A program made the position numbers and the translations under genes. The notes below the pieces were generated by a model. That model worked only from the letters and a program-made list of their open reading frames with translations. It had not been told where the DNA came from and did not search any database. A stretch of 64,000 bases of DNA from Stropharia rugosoannulata (taxonomy: Eukaryota; Basidiomycota; Agaricomycetes; Agaricales; Strophariaceae), in NCBI GenBank assembly GCA_028532985.1, contig JANCIK010000009.1, forward strand, positions 2,294,001 to 2,358,000. The letters are read 5' to 3'. The stretch's first letter is position 1, and every line of letters begins with the position of its first letter. Positions 47,022 to 58,456 of the stretch are shown here, piece by piece.

Positions 47022-48398
47022 ATGGCACCAGTTGTTACTACACTTTCATTCCTTTCAATACTTTTCTCCACGACGGTTATTACGCACGCATTTCCTTACC
47101 CGGCCGACCACACATGGAAACGAAGCTGGAAAAGGAGCTCGGGCACAACGAGAAATATTCCCCCTGAGGGGTACTTTGATCCTGCATCTAACGGGGGGTC
47201 GATGCTCACAGTTAGTGCCACCACTTTGCATTACTCACAATCGCGCACGCTTTGAGCTCATGTCATCATCTCTGCAGGTAGTGGCCAATACTTTCCCTGC
47301 AGGTCAAGGAGAGCCTATAAACATTATCCTGTCTGCACATTCAGATGAGCGGGTTCTGCAACAGACAGAGACGGACGGAGGTCTGATAAATTATTTTATG
47401 TGCGTTTCCTCCCTATCTGCCTATCGACATATGGTGGAGTTGCTCATTGTTCCTCTTACAATTGCCATCGCATATAGGTCATTTGGGTTCTCCGGAGAGT
47501 GCTTGGGGCAACATTCGGGCTCTGACCAGGGCGCTAATCTAGGCGACGGACACGGCGTTTGTGAGTTGCTGCTGTCTATTAATAATATTTTACGGCGAGG
47601 TATTCACCGTTGACGCAGTGAACGAAACGGCGGTCATTCGTTGGAACTACGGTGATCCACAGCTTGGCACCTGCAAAGAGACGATAGAAGGAGGCAACCA
47701 CTTCAGGTACTGGGTGCAGGATGGACCTAGCGCTAATAGGTACGTCCGTCTTATTGCAGTATATGGTGGCGTTCAGCTAATATGTTTACTTCAAGTGGTG
47801 CTATCTTCATGGCCGTGTCATATGAACTTCCTTTACAGCGTATGTTTACATTGAATTTATTCCGCCGCTATACAATACTTACCGATATATCACGCTTGCA
47901 GAGGATCATGATATTGTATCCAATGGCTATAACAATGGAAGGCAAGTGTTCTTCCTTTTGATGATGGAATGCTGTTGGTTTACACATATGATATCCCACA
48001 GAGACTGGCTCATCGGAAATATAACAAATAGCGAAATACCCTCATTGGAGCTCACAAATCAAACAACTTACAACGCTTCTACTAGCTTTGGAGGCTACAC
48101 ATACCAGACCAATATACATTACATTTCAGGCCTGTTACAAAATACTAGTATAGGTATCAATCACAACATCACCGTTTCTGTTGACGGCGTCGTCAATGCA
48201 TCTGACGGACTGGTGGCCGTCTTAGAAGTATCAATTACGGGCTCCCCAGAAAAATCGTATGTTCACTAGCAAATTCCTATCAAGCTGATATCTGACTTTA
48301 GAGACGTTAACAGAGTTGCGTGGACAATTTCGCCGCCAAAACTATGGAGGATATACCCTGTTTTATTACTCCTTCTATCGCTCTTCTCGTTATCATAA
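47022..48398 (+). CDS. Secreted fungal protein with hydrophobic C-terminal tail, function unknown
   Basis: Eight exons, 47022-47210, 47278-47399, 47478-47560, 47619-47739, 47796-47839, 47902-47941, 48002-48256 and 48302-48398, join in phase to 316 aa. A signal peptide (about 1-23, VVTTLSFLSILFSTTVITHA) is followed by a domain with PPEGYFDPASNGGSMLTVV, GFSGECLGQHSGSDQGANLG, LNETAVIRWNYGDPQLGTCK, GGNHFRYWVQDGPSANSGAI and DHDIVSNGYNNGRDWLIGNI. I recognise it as a conserved secreted protein type of agaricomycetes without an assigned function. Several N-glycosylation sites (NQT, NAS, NTS, NIT) are present. The last exon ends in YPVLLLLLSLFSLS, consistent with a GPI signal or membrane anchor. The intron at 47942 begins with GC (GCAAGT). 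Confidence 0.75.
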
Positions 48399-49012
48399 AG
48401 TTTACTCTGTGCATACTTCACGACCCTAGAGTTCAGTTATGCTTCGGCCACCCATCTGCATTTTATATCATAGTTCCCTCTGTTGGACTAGTAATTTGGA
48501 ATCATATCACTTATGAATCACCGTCATTTTGCATTTCCCTATCACTTGTTAGGCCTAGATGTTACATTTACTACACGTGTATTATACCATCTTTTAGATA
48601 GCTACTTATATTAGCATCCTCCCACTGAGTGGTTGTATTCCGTTGAAACAGATTCATAATAAGTACTTTAACTCTAATGCATGCAATTTAAAGCGCAACT
48701 AAAGCGTCGCACGACAAGGGTAAAGTACGACTCAAGTGTGTGGGAAAAGCAAGCCAAAAGCAAGCGTCTGGATCTATCCTTGCTTTGTCCTTAACCTTGA
48801 CCACAAGGACCACTCGCAAACGTACTCGAGTGCCACTCGCTTCCTCCAATCCTTTGTTCGCTTAGATTTTCGACCATTTTGTAGAAAGGAATGACTTGCT
48901 GATCAAATCAAATTCCATCCTTAAGTTCAAGCGATTCAGTGGCTGGCCAAAGACCTTTCCTCTTCCCTCACTATCTATACAGGACCTTAACCAGCCGATC
49001 TTCATTTCCGCA
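48399..49012. other. Intergenic region
   Basis: About 610 bases between the secreted-protein gene and BTB copy 2. Nothing else seen. Confidence 0.4.
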
Positions 49013-50326
49013 ATGATAATGCCAAGTGTCCCACCTACACCTTCTCGCAGGTTTATCATTGTCGACAACATCACCGTTCTCGAGGCCCGCGATGGACTGG
49101 AGGAGCGTACCCCAAAGCGGCCAAGAAGAGATGACTCCGTCGAAGAAGCAAAGAAATGCCACACTATAGGGCCATATGAACGTGATTCTGTGTACTTCAT
49201 GGAACACGCTTCGGCGAACTGTATTGTTCGGGTTGAAGGATTTGTATTCAAGGTACGACGCGTCTCTCGGCCTGCGTCGCGTTTCTCAGGCTAATGCATC
49301 TGCCGTACTTAGATACAGTCAGAAATGTTATCTTGTTGTCCGCAAATGAGCACTGCCCTGGTGGATCATGTCAAGCGATATGGATTGCCCACTGAGGAGA
49401 AGCCGTTTCACTGCTCTCTGCCTACGGTCAATGAGTTTAGAGCGTTCTTGTGGGCACTGTATGCGACGTAAGTACTCTAGGTACTACGTCTAGATGCACG
49501 GAGCTTGGGGATACTGACGTGTATGTCTTTACACAGGTACGAGCAACTCGCAGAAACGCCATCAGACGACGAGGAACTGCAGCGCTTCAACCTTATATTT
49601 AAGATGAACATCAAGTACGAGATACCCAAAATGCAGGAATGGGTTGACGAAATACTGTACAAGGTCGCGAATCACAATGTACTCTTGGAATCTTGCTCTT
49701 CTTCCAGCCTGGCGCTGCTTCTCGATATGACCAATGACAAGAAATACGAAAAATCCCGCAGCCTAATCGCGAAGAAGTGGTACGATCGTGTCTTGAAAAA
49801 AAGTACACCTTCTGTACCAGCTTTGCAGGCCTCGGAGAAGCATAACTTGGATGACCTTCGTGGTATATCGTATTATGTACACGTCCAGGACATAATGGAT
49901 CGCCAGGCAGGGACCACGGAAAGTGGCGCGACTCAGCTGCGCGTAGACACCAAACTCAACACTGGCCAGATCATGCGTCTGCTGTCAGGTTACTGGTCTC
50001 TGGTGAATCTATGGGAGCAACTTAGGCTCAACCCTATTGCGCTGCCCATGGGCAAGACGTGTACCGAGGAGGAACACCGTAAGTGTGCCGCCACTTGGGA
50101 ACGACGGTGGGTGTCAGCAGCGGGATGGAAGAGGATTCTGGGGCTGAACTCGGCTGATGCCCTGGCGTTAATGGATTGCTTGCGGGATCAGTTATCCAAT
50201 GATGAAGATTTGAAGAACGCGCTGGATCCCCAGTGCCGTCTTGCGGGGTTGGGCGCTTTGAAAACTCTTCACACGAAAACCAAGGAAGGATTGGTGGACC
50301 ATTTTTCAATGCCTCGTTCAGGATGA
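49013..50326 (+). CDS. BTB/POZ-like domain protein, copy 2
   Basis: Exons 49013-49252, 49313-49467 and 49537-50326 give 394 aa. The layout is the same as copy 1: a polar N-terminus with a basic patch (ERTPKRPRRDD), a BTB-like start (SVYFMEHASANCIVRVEGFV), a core (HCSLPTVNEFRAFLWALYAT, NLIFKMNIKYEIPKMQEWVD) and a helical tail with LLSGYWSLVNLW, compared with LFQGYWSLQHYWD in copy 1. The BTB core is less typical than in copy 1, so it may be diverged. The first exon is exactly 240 nt in both, and the same intron phases are used, so the two are paralogs placed either side of eIF3i. An alternative start two codons downstream (49019) is possible. Confidence 0.75.
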
Positions 50327-52202
50327 AACGTTACATTTATGCTATATATTCCCGTGCTTGCTAGTAAGTACTAACTACCACTACGCCTTGTATTTATATT
50401 TTACATGATTGTGTACTTTTCACCGGTTGCAGTGTTTGATAATTGTATGCCGTAATGTGACCCCCTAGTATCAATTTTTGCCAACACCTTACCATCAGTG
50501 TCGGGAGTCACAGTGGGATTCTCTACCATAAATCCAGCTCCTTTGCGAGACTTCATTCCACGATGCAATCGTCAGTTACATAGTTCACGCAAGTGCCAAT
50601 ATGACCGAGTTATCCTTATAAGTAGGTGATGAAACTAGACATTGTTCGATGATCTTGATAATCACTTGGACACCTTTGCCTTTCTTGACTATGTTACGAT
50701 AGTATTTCTGCATCTATCCCCGCTCTAATCTAAATAGTTGCGCTGTTTTCCGAGTCCACCTGTTGCTGATCATGTTGAATCCACGCCACTGACACGATAG
50801 AAGTCGTTGGTCTGCAATTACTATATGGATCATGTCAAACATTTGTGGGGCGTGCGCTTATGTTTTGATACACCGTGCTTCTGTCGTTAGATTCGAGGTA
50901 GGAAGCTATCTATGTGATAATCTATGGAGTTTGAGGTTATGCCAAGGTTATGCACCACCGTCGTAGTGCGGTAGTGGCCAAAGTGAGCTAAAAATAGAAG
51001 TTACATATTGCAAGTTATTTCTGTCAAAAGGGGCCAGTGGCAAACTGGACTTTACGTCCTCTACTCTATGACTCAGTATATCCACATTGAGAAGTGTAGG
51101 GAAGCATGACTCGGTTGTCAGGCAAGTTAATACCTGACAAAGACGAATGAACATTTGGCATCCCATTGCCTAAGGACCAAGCAAGCTTAGTACTATACCT
51201 CAAGTCAAAGTAGGAAGCCAAGATTGTTTATCAGCGTTCTCTGCCAATGGTTAGCTATGTTCCGATATCATTGGAAAGAAAGATACTTGACATTATATTT
51301 GGCGTCGGACCTCTTCATTAGTAGGAACTTACTGAGTCAGAAATCAGCATCTGGTGTTGGCGTTGAAGATCGGAGGTATGTAGCTTACTCTTTATTGAAG
51401 AGTATTTATAAGGGATATGATAAGTATCGTCCAAGAGCTTACTAAATACCAAAAGACGATTACTGTGCCGCTCACAGTCTTACACCGTCTATCGAGGGGA
51501 CATACATAGCACGGATACGAGTTTCATTTCGGTATTCATGCAGTTTTGTCGACTTGATTGATAGATACTTCATAGAACTTTGGACTGTATACTGGTCAGT
51601 CCGAATGTGGATAGCAGTGAGAAAGAGCGTGCAATAAATGCTATCTCTGCCTTGAGCATCTTCGGCGCGTAGCGTCCTCGGACTCCATGGTGTAATATGT
51701 ATATTTCAGTTAGACCTTTGACCTGTGAAGCAAAGTGTGGAACATATATATATATGCACATCCGGCGGGAGGTATGGGAAATATAGCCATGTGTACAGTA
51801 ATTCATCAATTTTTGGCGTTGACGACAACTTGGATGACTTTGATTACCCGCATGCGATCCAGAAGAATTTATAGTGGTACATTGAGAAAGTCCGCGTTAA
51901 ATAATGAATACATGTATATCGAGAAGTGTTCGTGGCAGTTGTTTGAGCTTCAGGTGTGTGTCGTATTGTCGATGATTTACAGGCATCCATGTAAGACAGA
52001 CATCACGGCTTAGAATTCACTTTTCCTCACCCAAACGCCGCCTGAGAACGTCGGGCCTGTGAAAAGGGCGACCGTAGCAAAAGACGTGGCAAAGGGAAAA
52101 GAGGTATGGCCGAAGCCGAGCGCCCAGAATGCATTCAATCGCGTTAGCCAGAAAGAGCTCGATGATGCAGAAACAGACAGCGTGGATAGAGGGCTAGACG
52201 TT
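50327..52202. other. Gene-poor region
   Basis: About 1.9 kb with no frame that shows a domain, credible start or splice chain. It contains a short (TA)n run at about 51743-51755. I saw no terminal repeats, tRNA or transposon frame. Confidence 0.4.
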
Positions 52203-52756
52203 TTACAGCTGAAATACAGAAAGAGTGAGAAGTCGTTCAAAAGATAAGCCTCGAAGACTGAAGTCGAACTCACAGAAGTTTGTGCACATGCTTTCTGTTC
52301 TTTGGGAGCAGAAACCGGATCACAGTCGATCGCGCGCATGACGCACGTCCCCGGACTCGACATGGTTCGAATAATAAAGCTCGATATCTTGGAGTGTTCG
52401 TCGAAGTCGAGCGTCCAGGTGAAATCTTCCTTCCATGACCGCCCGCTCTTCCTCCATGTCCATAAAATGCTTGCAGGAAGAATCACGCGTCGCCTGTACA
52501 CATCCACCTCCACCCCGTCGCGGACAAATGCCCCCGAGCGCGTCCAATGCGTCGAAAGCAGGTCGAAGTAGGAACGAATCCCATGTGTACCACACACCCT
52601 CGAAGTCAACGGGTGGGGGCACTCTGCGGGTGTGTGCTGCACGATTGTCGGTGTCGTTGTTGAGAAGTAATGGAGCATTTTAATAGATGGTGCAGTCTCA
52701 GCAAATGCGTCGAAGAACGCCTCGCTGCTCGTCCGCAGTTGCTCTTCGGTGACCAT
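52203..52756 (-). CDS. NTF2-like (SnoaL-type) small protein
   Basis: From the ATG at 52756 the frame MVTEEQLRTSSEAFFDAFAE leads into an NTF2-like fold: KMLHYFSTTTPTIVQHTP, CGTHGIRSYFDLLSTHW, VILPASILWTWRKSGRSWKE and FTWTLDFDEHSKISSFIIRT. Such cone-shaped folds act as small-molecule binding or enzyme domains, and none can be assigned. A consensus donor GTGAGT follows ...CAQTS (52273), and splicing to 52208 gives Leu and a stop, for 162 aa. Without splicing the frame stays open to 52010 and adds about 87 residues. The spliced form fits the family size better. Longer in-frame starts (up to 52882) look unconserved. Confidence 0.55.
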
Positions 52757-54695
52757 TATGATTTTTTGGGAGACAAGATGTGGTGGTTTAGCGCTATCGG
52801 CTCTTCGCGTTACCTTTATAAGTATACCACGCTGCTCCCCTGGAGGCTCGGGCTTTCGGGCAGAAGAATATCCATGGAGCATGCCCGGGCTGTCAGCTGC
52901 GCGTTTTCAACGTCCGCTTGGCCACTTATCGATATCTCGGGATCTCCCATCCCTTTTGCAATTCCATTGATCTTCAGGTGGCTAGACATTCATAGAACAG
53001 TTTGATATCCTTAATTCTTACAGCTCTGCACTTGCTGGAAGTCGTCTTTCTTTGTGGACGGACCTGAAGGTAGAACAATCACTAGGCCGGCCCAGCCCGG
53101 TAGTTTTGAAGACGGCATGAGACCGAATCAAGTACAGTTTTCAAGGTAACTAGCCAATAAAGATGCATGAAAATGTCAGTGGCAGGTGCCTCGATGCTCG
53201 CAACTCGCTGGCGCTTATTTGTGCGGATGTCGTAATATTCCGCCGGCCTGACCGGCACCGAACGACTTGTGTCCGAGAGTCCGCGGCCTTGTACTTTTAA
53301 CCATGGTCCAACGAGCAGCCCGAAAGTCCAGAGAATCACTGATAACTTCATCAATGACTCCCGGAGCAGTACTGCGAAGAGCTTGACCAAAAGCAGCATG
53401 ACATTCTCAACTGGACTTAAGTATCCTGAACCCAGCGTCCGTTGGCCGCGGACGATGATATCCATAGTAAGTATAAGTTAATTTCCAGGTAAACCATTAT
53501 GTGAGCGATCGATAAGCACAGCAGGGCAGAGCACTATCACTGACAATTTCAGCCTTGAATTGCCTACGATCGTGAGTATTGTATTGTATTGAAGTTCGAT
53601 TAAAGTATGTACTTTCACCACTGGCGAAATCTGATAAAACAATAAGCACTGAAAAATACAGGAAAAAAGATACAGCGTTCATGCAGATGCGCATTGGTCT
53701 TCATCCTGCCTTCCGACAGTAAACGTCAGTAAGCACAAATAGAACTCTTGTACGTTCCGCTACCCATGGAGCAACTGCCTCGGCCTGCTGCCCGACAAGT
53801 GACCCCATTAAAGAGAGCGGCCCGGTATTGTGTCCACCCGAGCATTGCTTGCATCGCCCAACTTTTCTATTGAAGGCCATCGGCTGGTCAATCGTCACCA
53901 CCGCTGGGCAAAGGGTATTTTTAAGATTGTCGGGCAGCTGATACCAGCGCATGTTCGACCATGGCAGATCTTGCAGTGTTCATATGTCGGTGGGCAATAT
54001 TGGGATGAACCAGTGGCCGCGGAGCTTTCGCCGGACATCCTTTTTCAAGGAGCAATGATTCCCATCCGGCCAGAAAATAATAAAAGGTATTATAAATTCC
54101 AGAAACATGATTACGCACCTTGTAGTCTCCTGTGTTGCACCGAGATATTTGCAAAATCGAAGAGGTACAGATACCCAGTCAAGACTTTGCAGATGAAATT
54201 TGGATGAAACGGACACTTTCGCTCAGCTGAGAACTTATGCGTTGATACAAGCAAGCATGTTGTGTTCACAGTGAGTAGAGTTTAGCGAGAAGCGAGTCTT
54301 CAGAAATTATTCGGGCGAGTTATGGGTAGAGGCAAGGTCGCCCAAGGGAAACCGAATAAAAGACAGGATGTTGAGAGGATGTGCAGTTCGTCGAGTTTCA
54401 AGATTTAGTAAGACGAACATAACATCGAAAATCATGGGTATCTCCAAGTTAGGGGAAGCAGAAATTAAGGCAGTCTACCGTTTGCCATACTCTTGCAGAT
54501 GTGTAGCTCAAGAGTAAAGGAGTTAATGGCATGAAGTCAAGTGTAGAGTTACGTCATCTGTTTGTGACTCTGCTAGTTTTGTGTACGTAGCTTTGCGCCT
54601 ATGCATCGACACTCTACTGTCTCTACACAACTTAAGGGGAACTTTACTTGAACGAAACTTTGTTACGACTTCAGTTTGTCTACAACGCCCATAAT
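52757..54695. other. Poorly resolved region
   Basis: About 1.9 kb. The minus strand has a 127-aa frame at 53082-53465 with a hydrophobic stretch (NVMLLLVKLFAVLLRESLMK, ILWTFGLLVGPWL) and a signal-peptide-like frame at 53497-53694 (NAVSFFLYFSVLIVLSDFASG). I could not join these into a coherent gene. The plus strand has a 125-aa frame at 53830-54207 without a domain. A multi-exon membrane or secreted protein on the minus strand is possible. Confidence 0.3.
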
Positions 54696-55585
54696 ATGCC
54701 AAAGGCCGGCTCAAATAAGAAGGCGGAGCCGAGTGAAATGGATTACGATTTTTCGCTGTCCCAGCAGTCAAACGAAAGCGGCTCCGACGAACAGGAGAAA
54801 GTGTATGCAGCCACTAACCTAGTGTCAAAGCTGTTTTCATCAGTTAATTTGCATGATTTGTTGGCTCAGACTGCGCGAGACGCTCGAGAAATGCCTTGCT
54901 GGTAAAAACTTTAGAGAGACACCGTTCTATGTCACTTATCCTTCGTTTACTCGATTTATCAGCCGAAGCAGACAAGAAGAGGGCTCAAAAGGAAAAGAAA
55001 TTTATGCAACTTGCAGATTCTCACTTGAAAAATCAAGTATGATAGTGATGTGTCTGTGGGGGGTTCAGTCACTAATAACTGCCTTCTACTCAAATACTGT
55101 TCAGCTCGAAAGATCGATAACAGAAGTACAGGACGCAATGAAAGCAGTGTAAGTGTACGATAAGTAAGAGAGCATATATGGGCTTAATAACTGTTTGACC
55201 TTGGGCAGCGACGAAGTATATGGTGCCTTTTTACTCGACTATGCGGCTTGTGAAGACAGAATACATAAGAAAATGCTACAGCTACAAGAATTACAAAACA
55301 ACCTTGTCGTCAGATATTGCTTTATCCTGTTTTACCGACCAGGGTCTTTAACTATTTATCAGAACCTAGCTAAACAGGGCCAGAAATTAGATGAAGAAGC
55401 GAACCAAGCCTCTAGCAAAATGCAGGTTGAAGGATTATCTAAAACGAGAGCCGCTTGCATAGGTGACTCCATTGGTTCCAGTACACTTCAAGTACCTGAC
55501 ATAGCGGCCTAATGTAACAGCATTTAGCAAGATTCTGGAGCAATTGAAGCCGCCCTCCAGTGAAGATTGGAGTGATAATGCCTAG
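54696..55585 (+). pseudogene. Coiled-coil protein gene with an apparent frameshift
   Basis: The frame from 54696 reads MPKAGSNKKAEPSEMDYDFS through NLVSKLFSSVNLHDLLAQTA to REM at 54893, then hits TAA at 54903. In the frame one base back, the sequence continues as a convincing coiled coil from about 54893: LLVKTLERHRSMSLILRLLD, LSAEADKKRAQKEKKFMQL. Exons 55105-55148, 55209-55305, 55363-55462 and 55521-55585 then follow in phase (VYGAFLLDYAACEDRIHKKM, GQKLDEEANQASSKMQVEGL, ending PSSEDWSDNA). I found no GT-AG intron that reconciles the two frames. It is either a real one-base deletion or an assembly error. All other parts look well kept, so it is a recent lesion or an artefact. Function unknown. 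Confidence 0.6.
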
Positions 55586-55772
55586 GTAGAGTATTCGCTG
55601 AAAACCGCGTCCAATCTATGGCGATGACAGATACGAAAGCTCAGTTTACCTGCTTGTGTGTAGAAAAGAGTTGAAGAATGGTATTAGACCGAGACGAGAA
55701 AAAAATATCATGCCGAAGATACAACAAAGGGTAGAGAAAAGTGGATAGAAATGAGAAAGACAAGTCATTGCA

Positions 55773-57579
55773 TCACTCCTTGCTTTTCTTTTTTTCCTTC
55801 TTCTCCTTCTTCTCCTTTTTTTCCTTCTTTGATGGTTTGCTCTAAGTTTAATATCAGCGTCAAATACGAATTGTAAAATGTTCGATATATACTCACCTCA
55901 TCGACCGTGGCCTCTGTCTTGGCCTGCTCTTTCTTGGCCTTCTTCAAGGCCTTCTTTTCTTCTTTGGAGAGTTTCACCTTCTTGGATGAGTGGTCATCCT
56001 CCTCATCGACGTCCATGTCATCGCTCTTCCTCTTCTTCTTTTTCTCCTTCTTAGGCTCGGCTTCCAGCGTTGTGAAGGGTTTATCCACTTCCATCTCATC
56101 GTCCTCGTCATTGTCATCGTCGAGACCAAATTGATCCAGAACTTTGCGGATGGCGTCGGCATTCTTGGATGGCGGGGCACCAGTTTCAAAGAAATTCAAG
56201 CGCTCTTCTACTTGAGCACGGAGAGCCTCTCCAAATTTGGGAGTCGGGTTTTCTGTAAACAAACAAACATGAATTCACGTTTGTACCTGTCATTAAACAG
56301 CACTCACCAGAGTAACAATCAATGCGAGATGCTATTGAACATTTGTTTGCGAGGAAACGAGAAATGCGACCCTTGTGCTTGGGTCCTGCGCGACCAATGA
56401 ATGTTGAGTGGTACAGCAGACCGTACTAGATAATTTACGTTAGAGGAAGCTACATTGAATAAAACTTTACACACCTTGGGAGTGTTACCCTTCGTCTTCA
56501 AAGCGCGGAACAGAGCTTTCTCGGCACCAAGAATTTGCACGGTTGATGCGGGGTACTTGCTCAGATTGGTCAAGCTTCCGGCATGGCTGATAAGACGCGC
56601 TCCGACACGCTCTCCCAGCAGAGCTGTTAGACTGGGCGCAACCGAGTTCATCTTCTCTGATAGGTACGACACGAGAGATTTGCGGTATTCACTGATTGAT
56701 ACGACGCGTGTAGCAAACGATGATATATTGAGCATATCAATTTCAGAGAGACCAGATCCCATGGAACCTCGAGCAGCATCGAGGATGTTTTGAGCGAGGG
56801 TAGCATCGTCGTCAAGGATAGTTGTAAGCTCTGGTAGCTTTTCCTCGTTCAAGGTATCCTTGTCGCCAATGAATACAGCGACTTCGGCATATTTGTGGTT
56901 ATCGGGCACGAGCTTGACGAGCTCTGGGAAGTGATAGCCATACCATTCCCTGATGCGCATGGAGAACAAGTTGACATCCTTGTCAAGTTGGTCAAGGAGA
57001 GCGATAGCCTGGATAATCATGTTATCCACACGGTTGACGTTGAACTTTAGCTTGGAGCGAGAGTAGGAGTGTCCAAGACCGAGCTGCGCCTTCCTCAAGT
57101 CATCGGTTTCCAGGCCCTTGAGCAGTTTAGACGCATGCAGACGGATGCCGCGAATAAGATCTTGAGAAGTCTCTGATGCGTCGATTTGGAAACCAAGAGC
57201 GTCCTTGATACTTTTTCCAATGAGGGCATCAGACACGGCGAGTTTTACTGTGGATTTCTTGGAGGCTTTCGAAAGGTTGAGCTCGAGCACATTTTTGAGG
57301 AAATCATTCAGGATGCCTGTAGATTTTGCGGGATTTAGTAGCAGACTTCGCGAAAGCTAATCATTACATACCTTCAGATATATCATTGGCGTTCTCCAGC
57401 GCTTGGGCAGCGCTCTTGAAAGGCGCAAAACTCAGCAGCGAAACCATTTTTCCAAACTTGGCCAGGTCCTTGAATGAGTCTTGAACTGATTTGGTCTTGG
57501 ACCCAATGTCCTCGGTAAGCTTTGCCTCGAAGATGGCATAGCCAGAGGCCGACTCAAACAGTACATGAGTGACCGACAT
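55773..57579 (-). CDS. NOP56: Box C/D snoRNP core protein NOP56
   Basis: Five exons read leftwards, 57579-57372, 57316-56475, 56425-56308, 56252-55897 and 55841-55773, give 530 aa. The N-terminal NOP5NT domain ([18 protein letters not shown]), the NOSIC/coiled-coil part ([40 protein letters not shown]) and the Nop domain ([40 protein letters not shown]) are all present. The phrase [20 protein letters not shown] and the sequence after it favour NOP56 over NOP58. The acidic and Lys/Glu-rich C-terminus ends in [11 protein letters not shown] repeats, as usual. NOP56 works with fibrillarin, NOP58 and Snu13 in rRNA 2'-O-methylation and early ribosome assembly in the nucleolus. Confidence 0.94.
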
Positions 57580-58456
57580 CGTCTACGGCCTTGTCGTTGT
57601 GGACAGCGATGGGGAGTAAACTTTTTTCAAGTCCCGATTCACAGTTCCAAAACAGGCAAAAGTGTGACATGACTGGAGTGACACTTGGTAGGAATGCTTC
57701 GGGGATAACTTGACTGCATCTCCGCTGTTTCTTCGTTCAACTCAAGTTCAGACCAAATGTCAACTTTTGGGATTATGCTCCACTTACATGATGCTTCGCT
57801 GCGATGTCTGAAGAAAACACAAATCTCTGGCTAATAAGCTCTAATAAAGCTGGAAAAAAATGTACGGAAGTCTTCGCGCCGCCTGTACTGCTGGCCCCTG
57901 GGCAGCCATTAGCTCTATGCTATTTGTCTTTAAAGAACACTGTTCCAACTTCCCCCAGATCTACGTAACTTAATTACAAGTAGCTCAACCAACCGCACTG
58001 CTCAAACATCCATCTGCCCCATATCTCCACCGTCTACGGGACGGCTATCTGTCACAGACGCATCAGGGCGGTCTTCAATCAAAGTTTGGGTTAAGTATGG
58101 ACAAACTGCTCCCATGATGATGGTAATGGTCCGGTGAGATCAGTCTTATGATATCTCTATCATTGTCCATGAAATAAACAAGCTTTCTCGTGCAGAGAAA
58201 CACCACAACCGGTCGAAATATTAAGTGGAAAAATAATTCAATGGCTGATGCAAATCAGCCGTGAAATCAACCAGATGCAAATCATTGCCGCATGGCTCGC
58301 ATGTAGTAGCCACCGGTCGTTAAATATAGGTAGCTGTTTGGCAACTACAGTGCTCTATCTGGACCTATGACAGGACGCGTAATCTAGAACGCGTGGCCTT
58401 GCCTGTTGGCCTTATATAACGGAAGGCGTCCACTATCTCAATTCATTGAATCCTTC
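57580..58456. promoter_or_regulatory. Divergent promoter region NOP56 / ABC transporter B
   Basis: An 877-base gap between head-to-head genes. TATATAA at 58413-58419 lies about 40 bases before the start codon of transporter B, a good core promoter position. No other gene seen. Confidence 0.5.

Noticed and set aside
53830..54207. 125-codon plus-strand frame
   Set aside because: It overlaps minus-strand frames of similar quality and shows no conserved motif; I could not support either.
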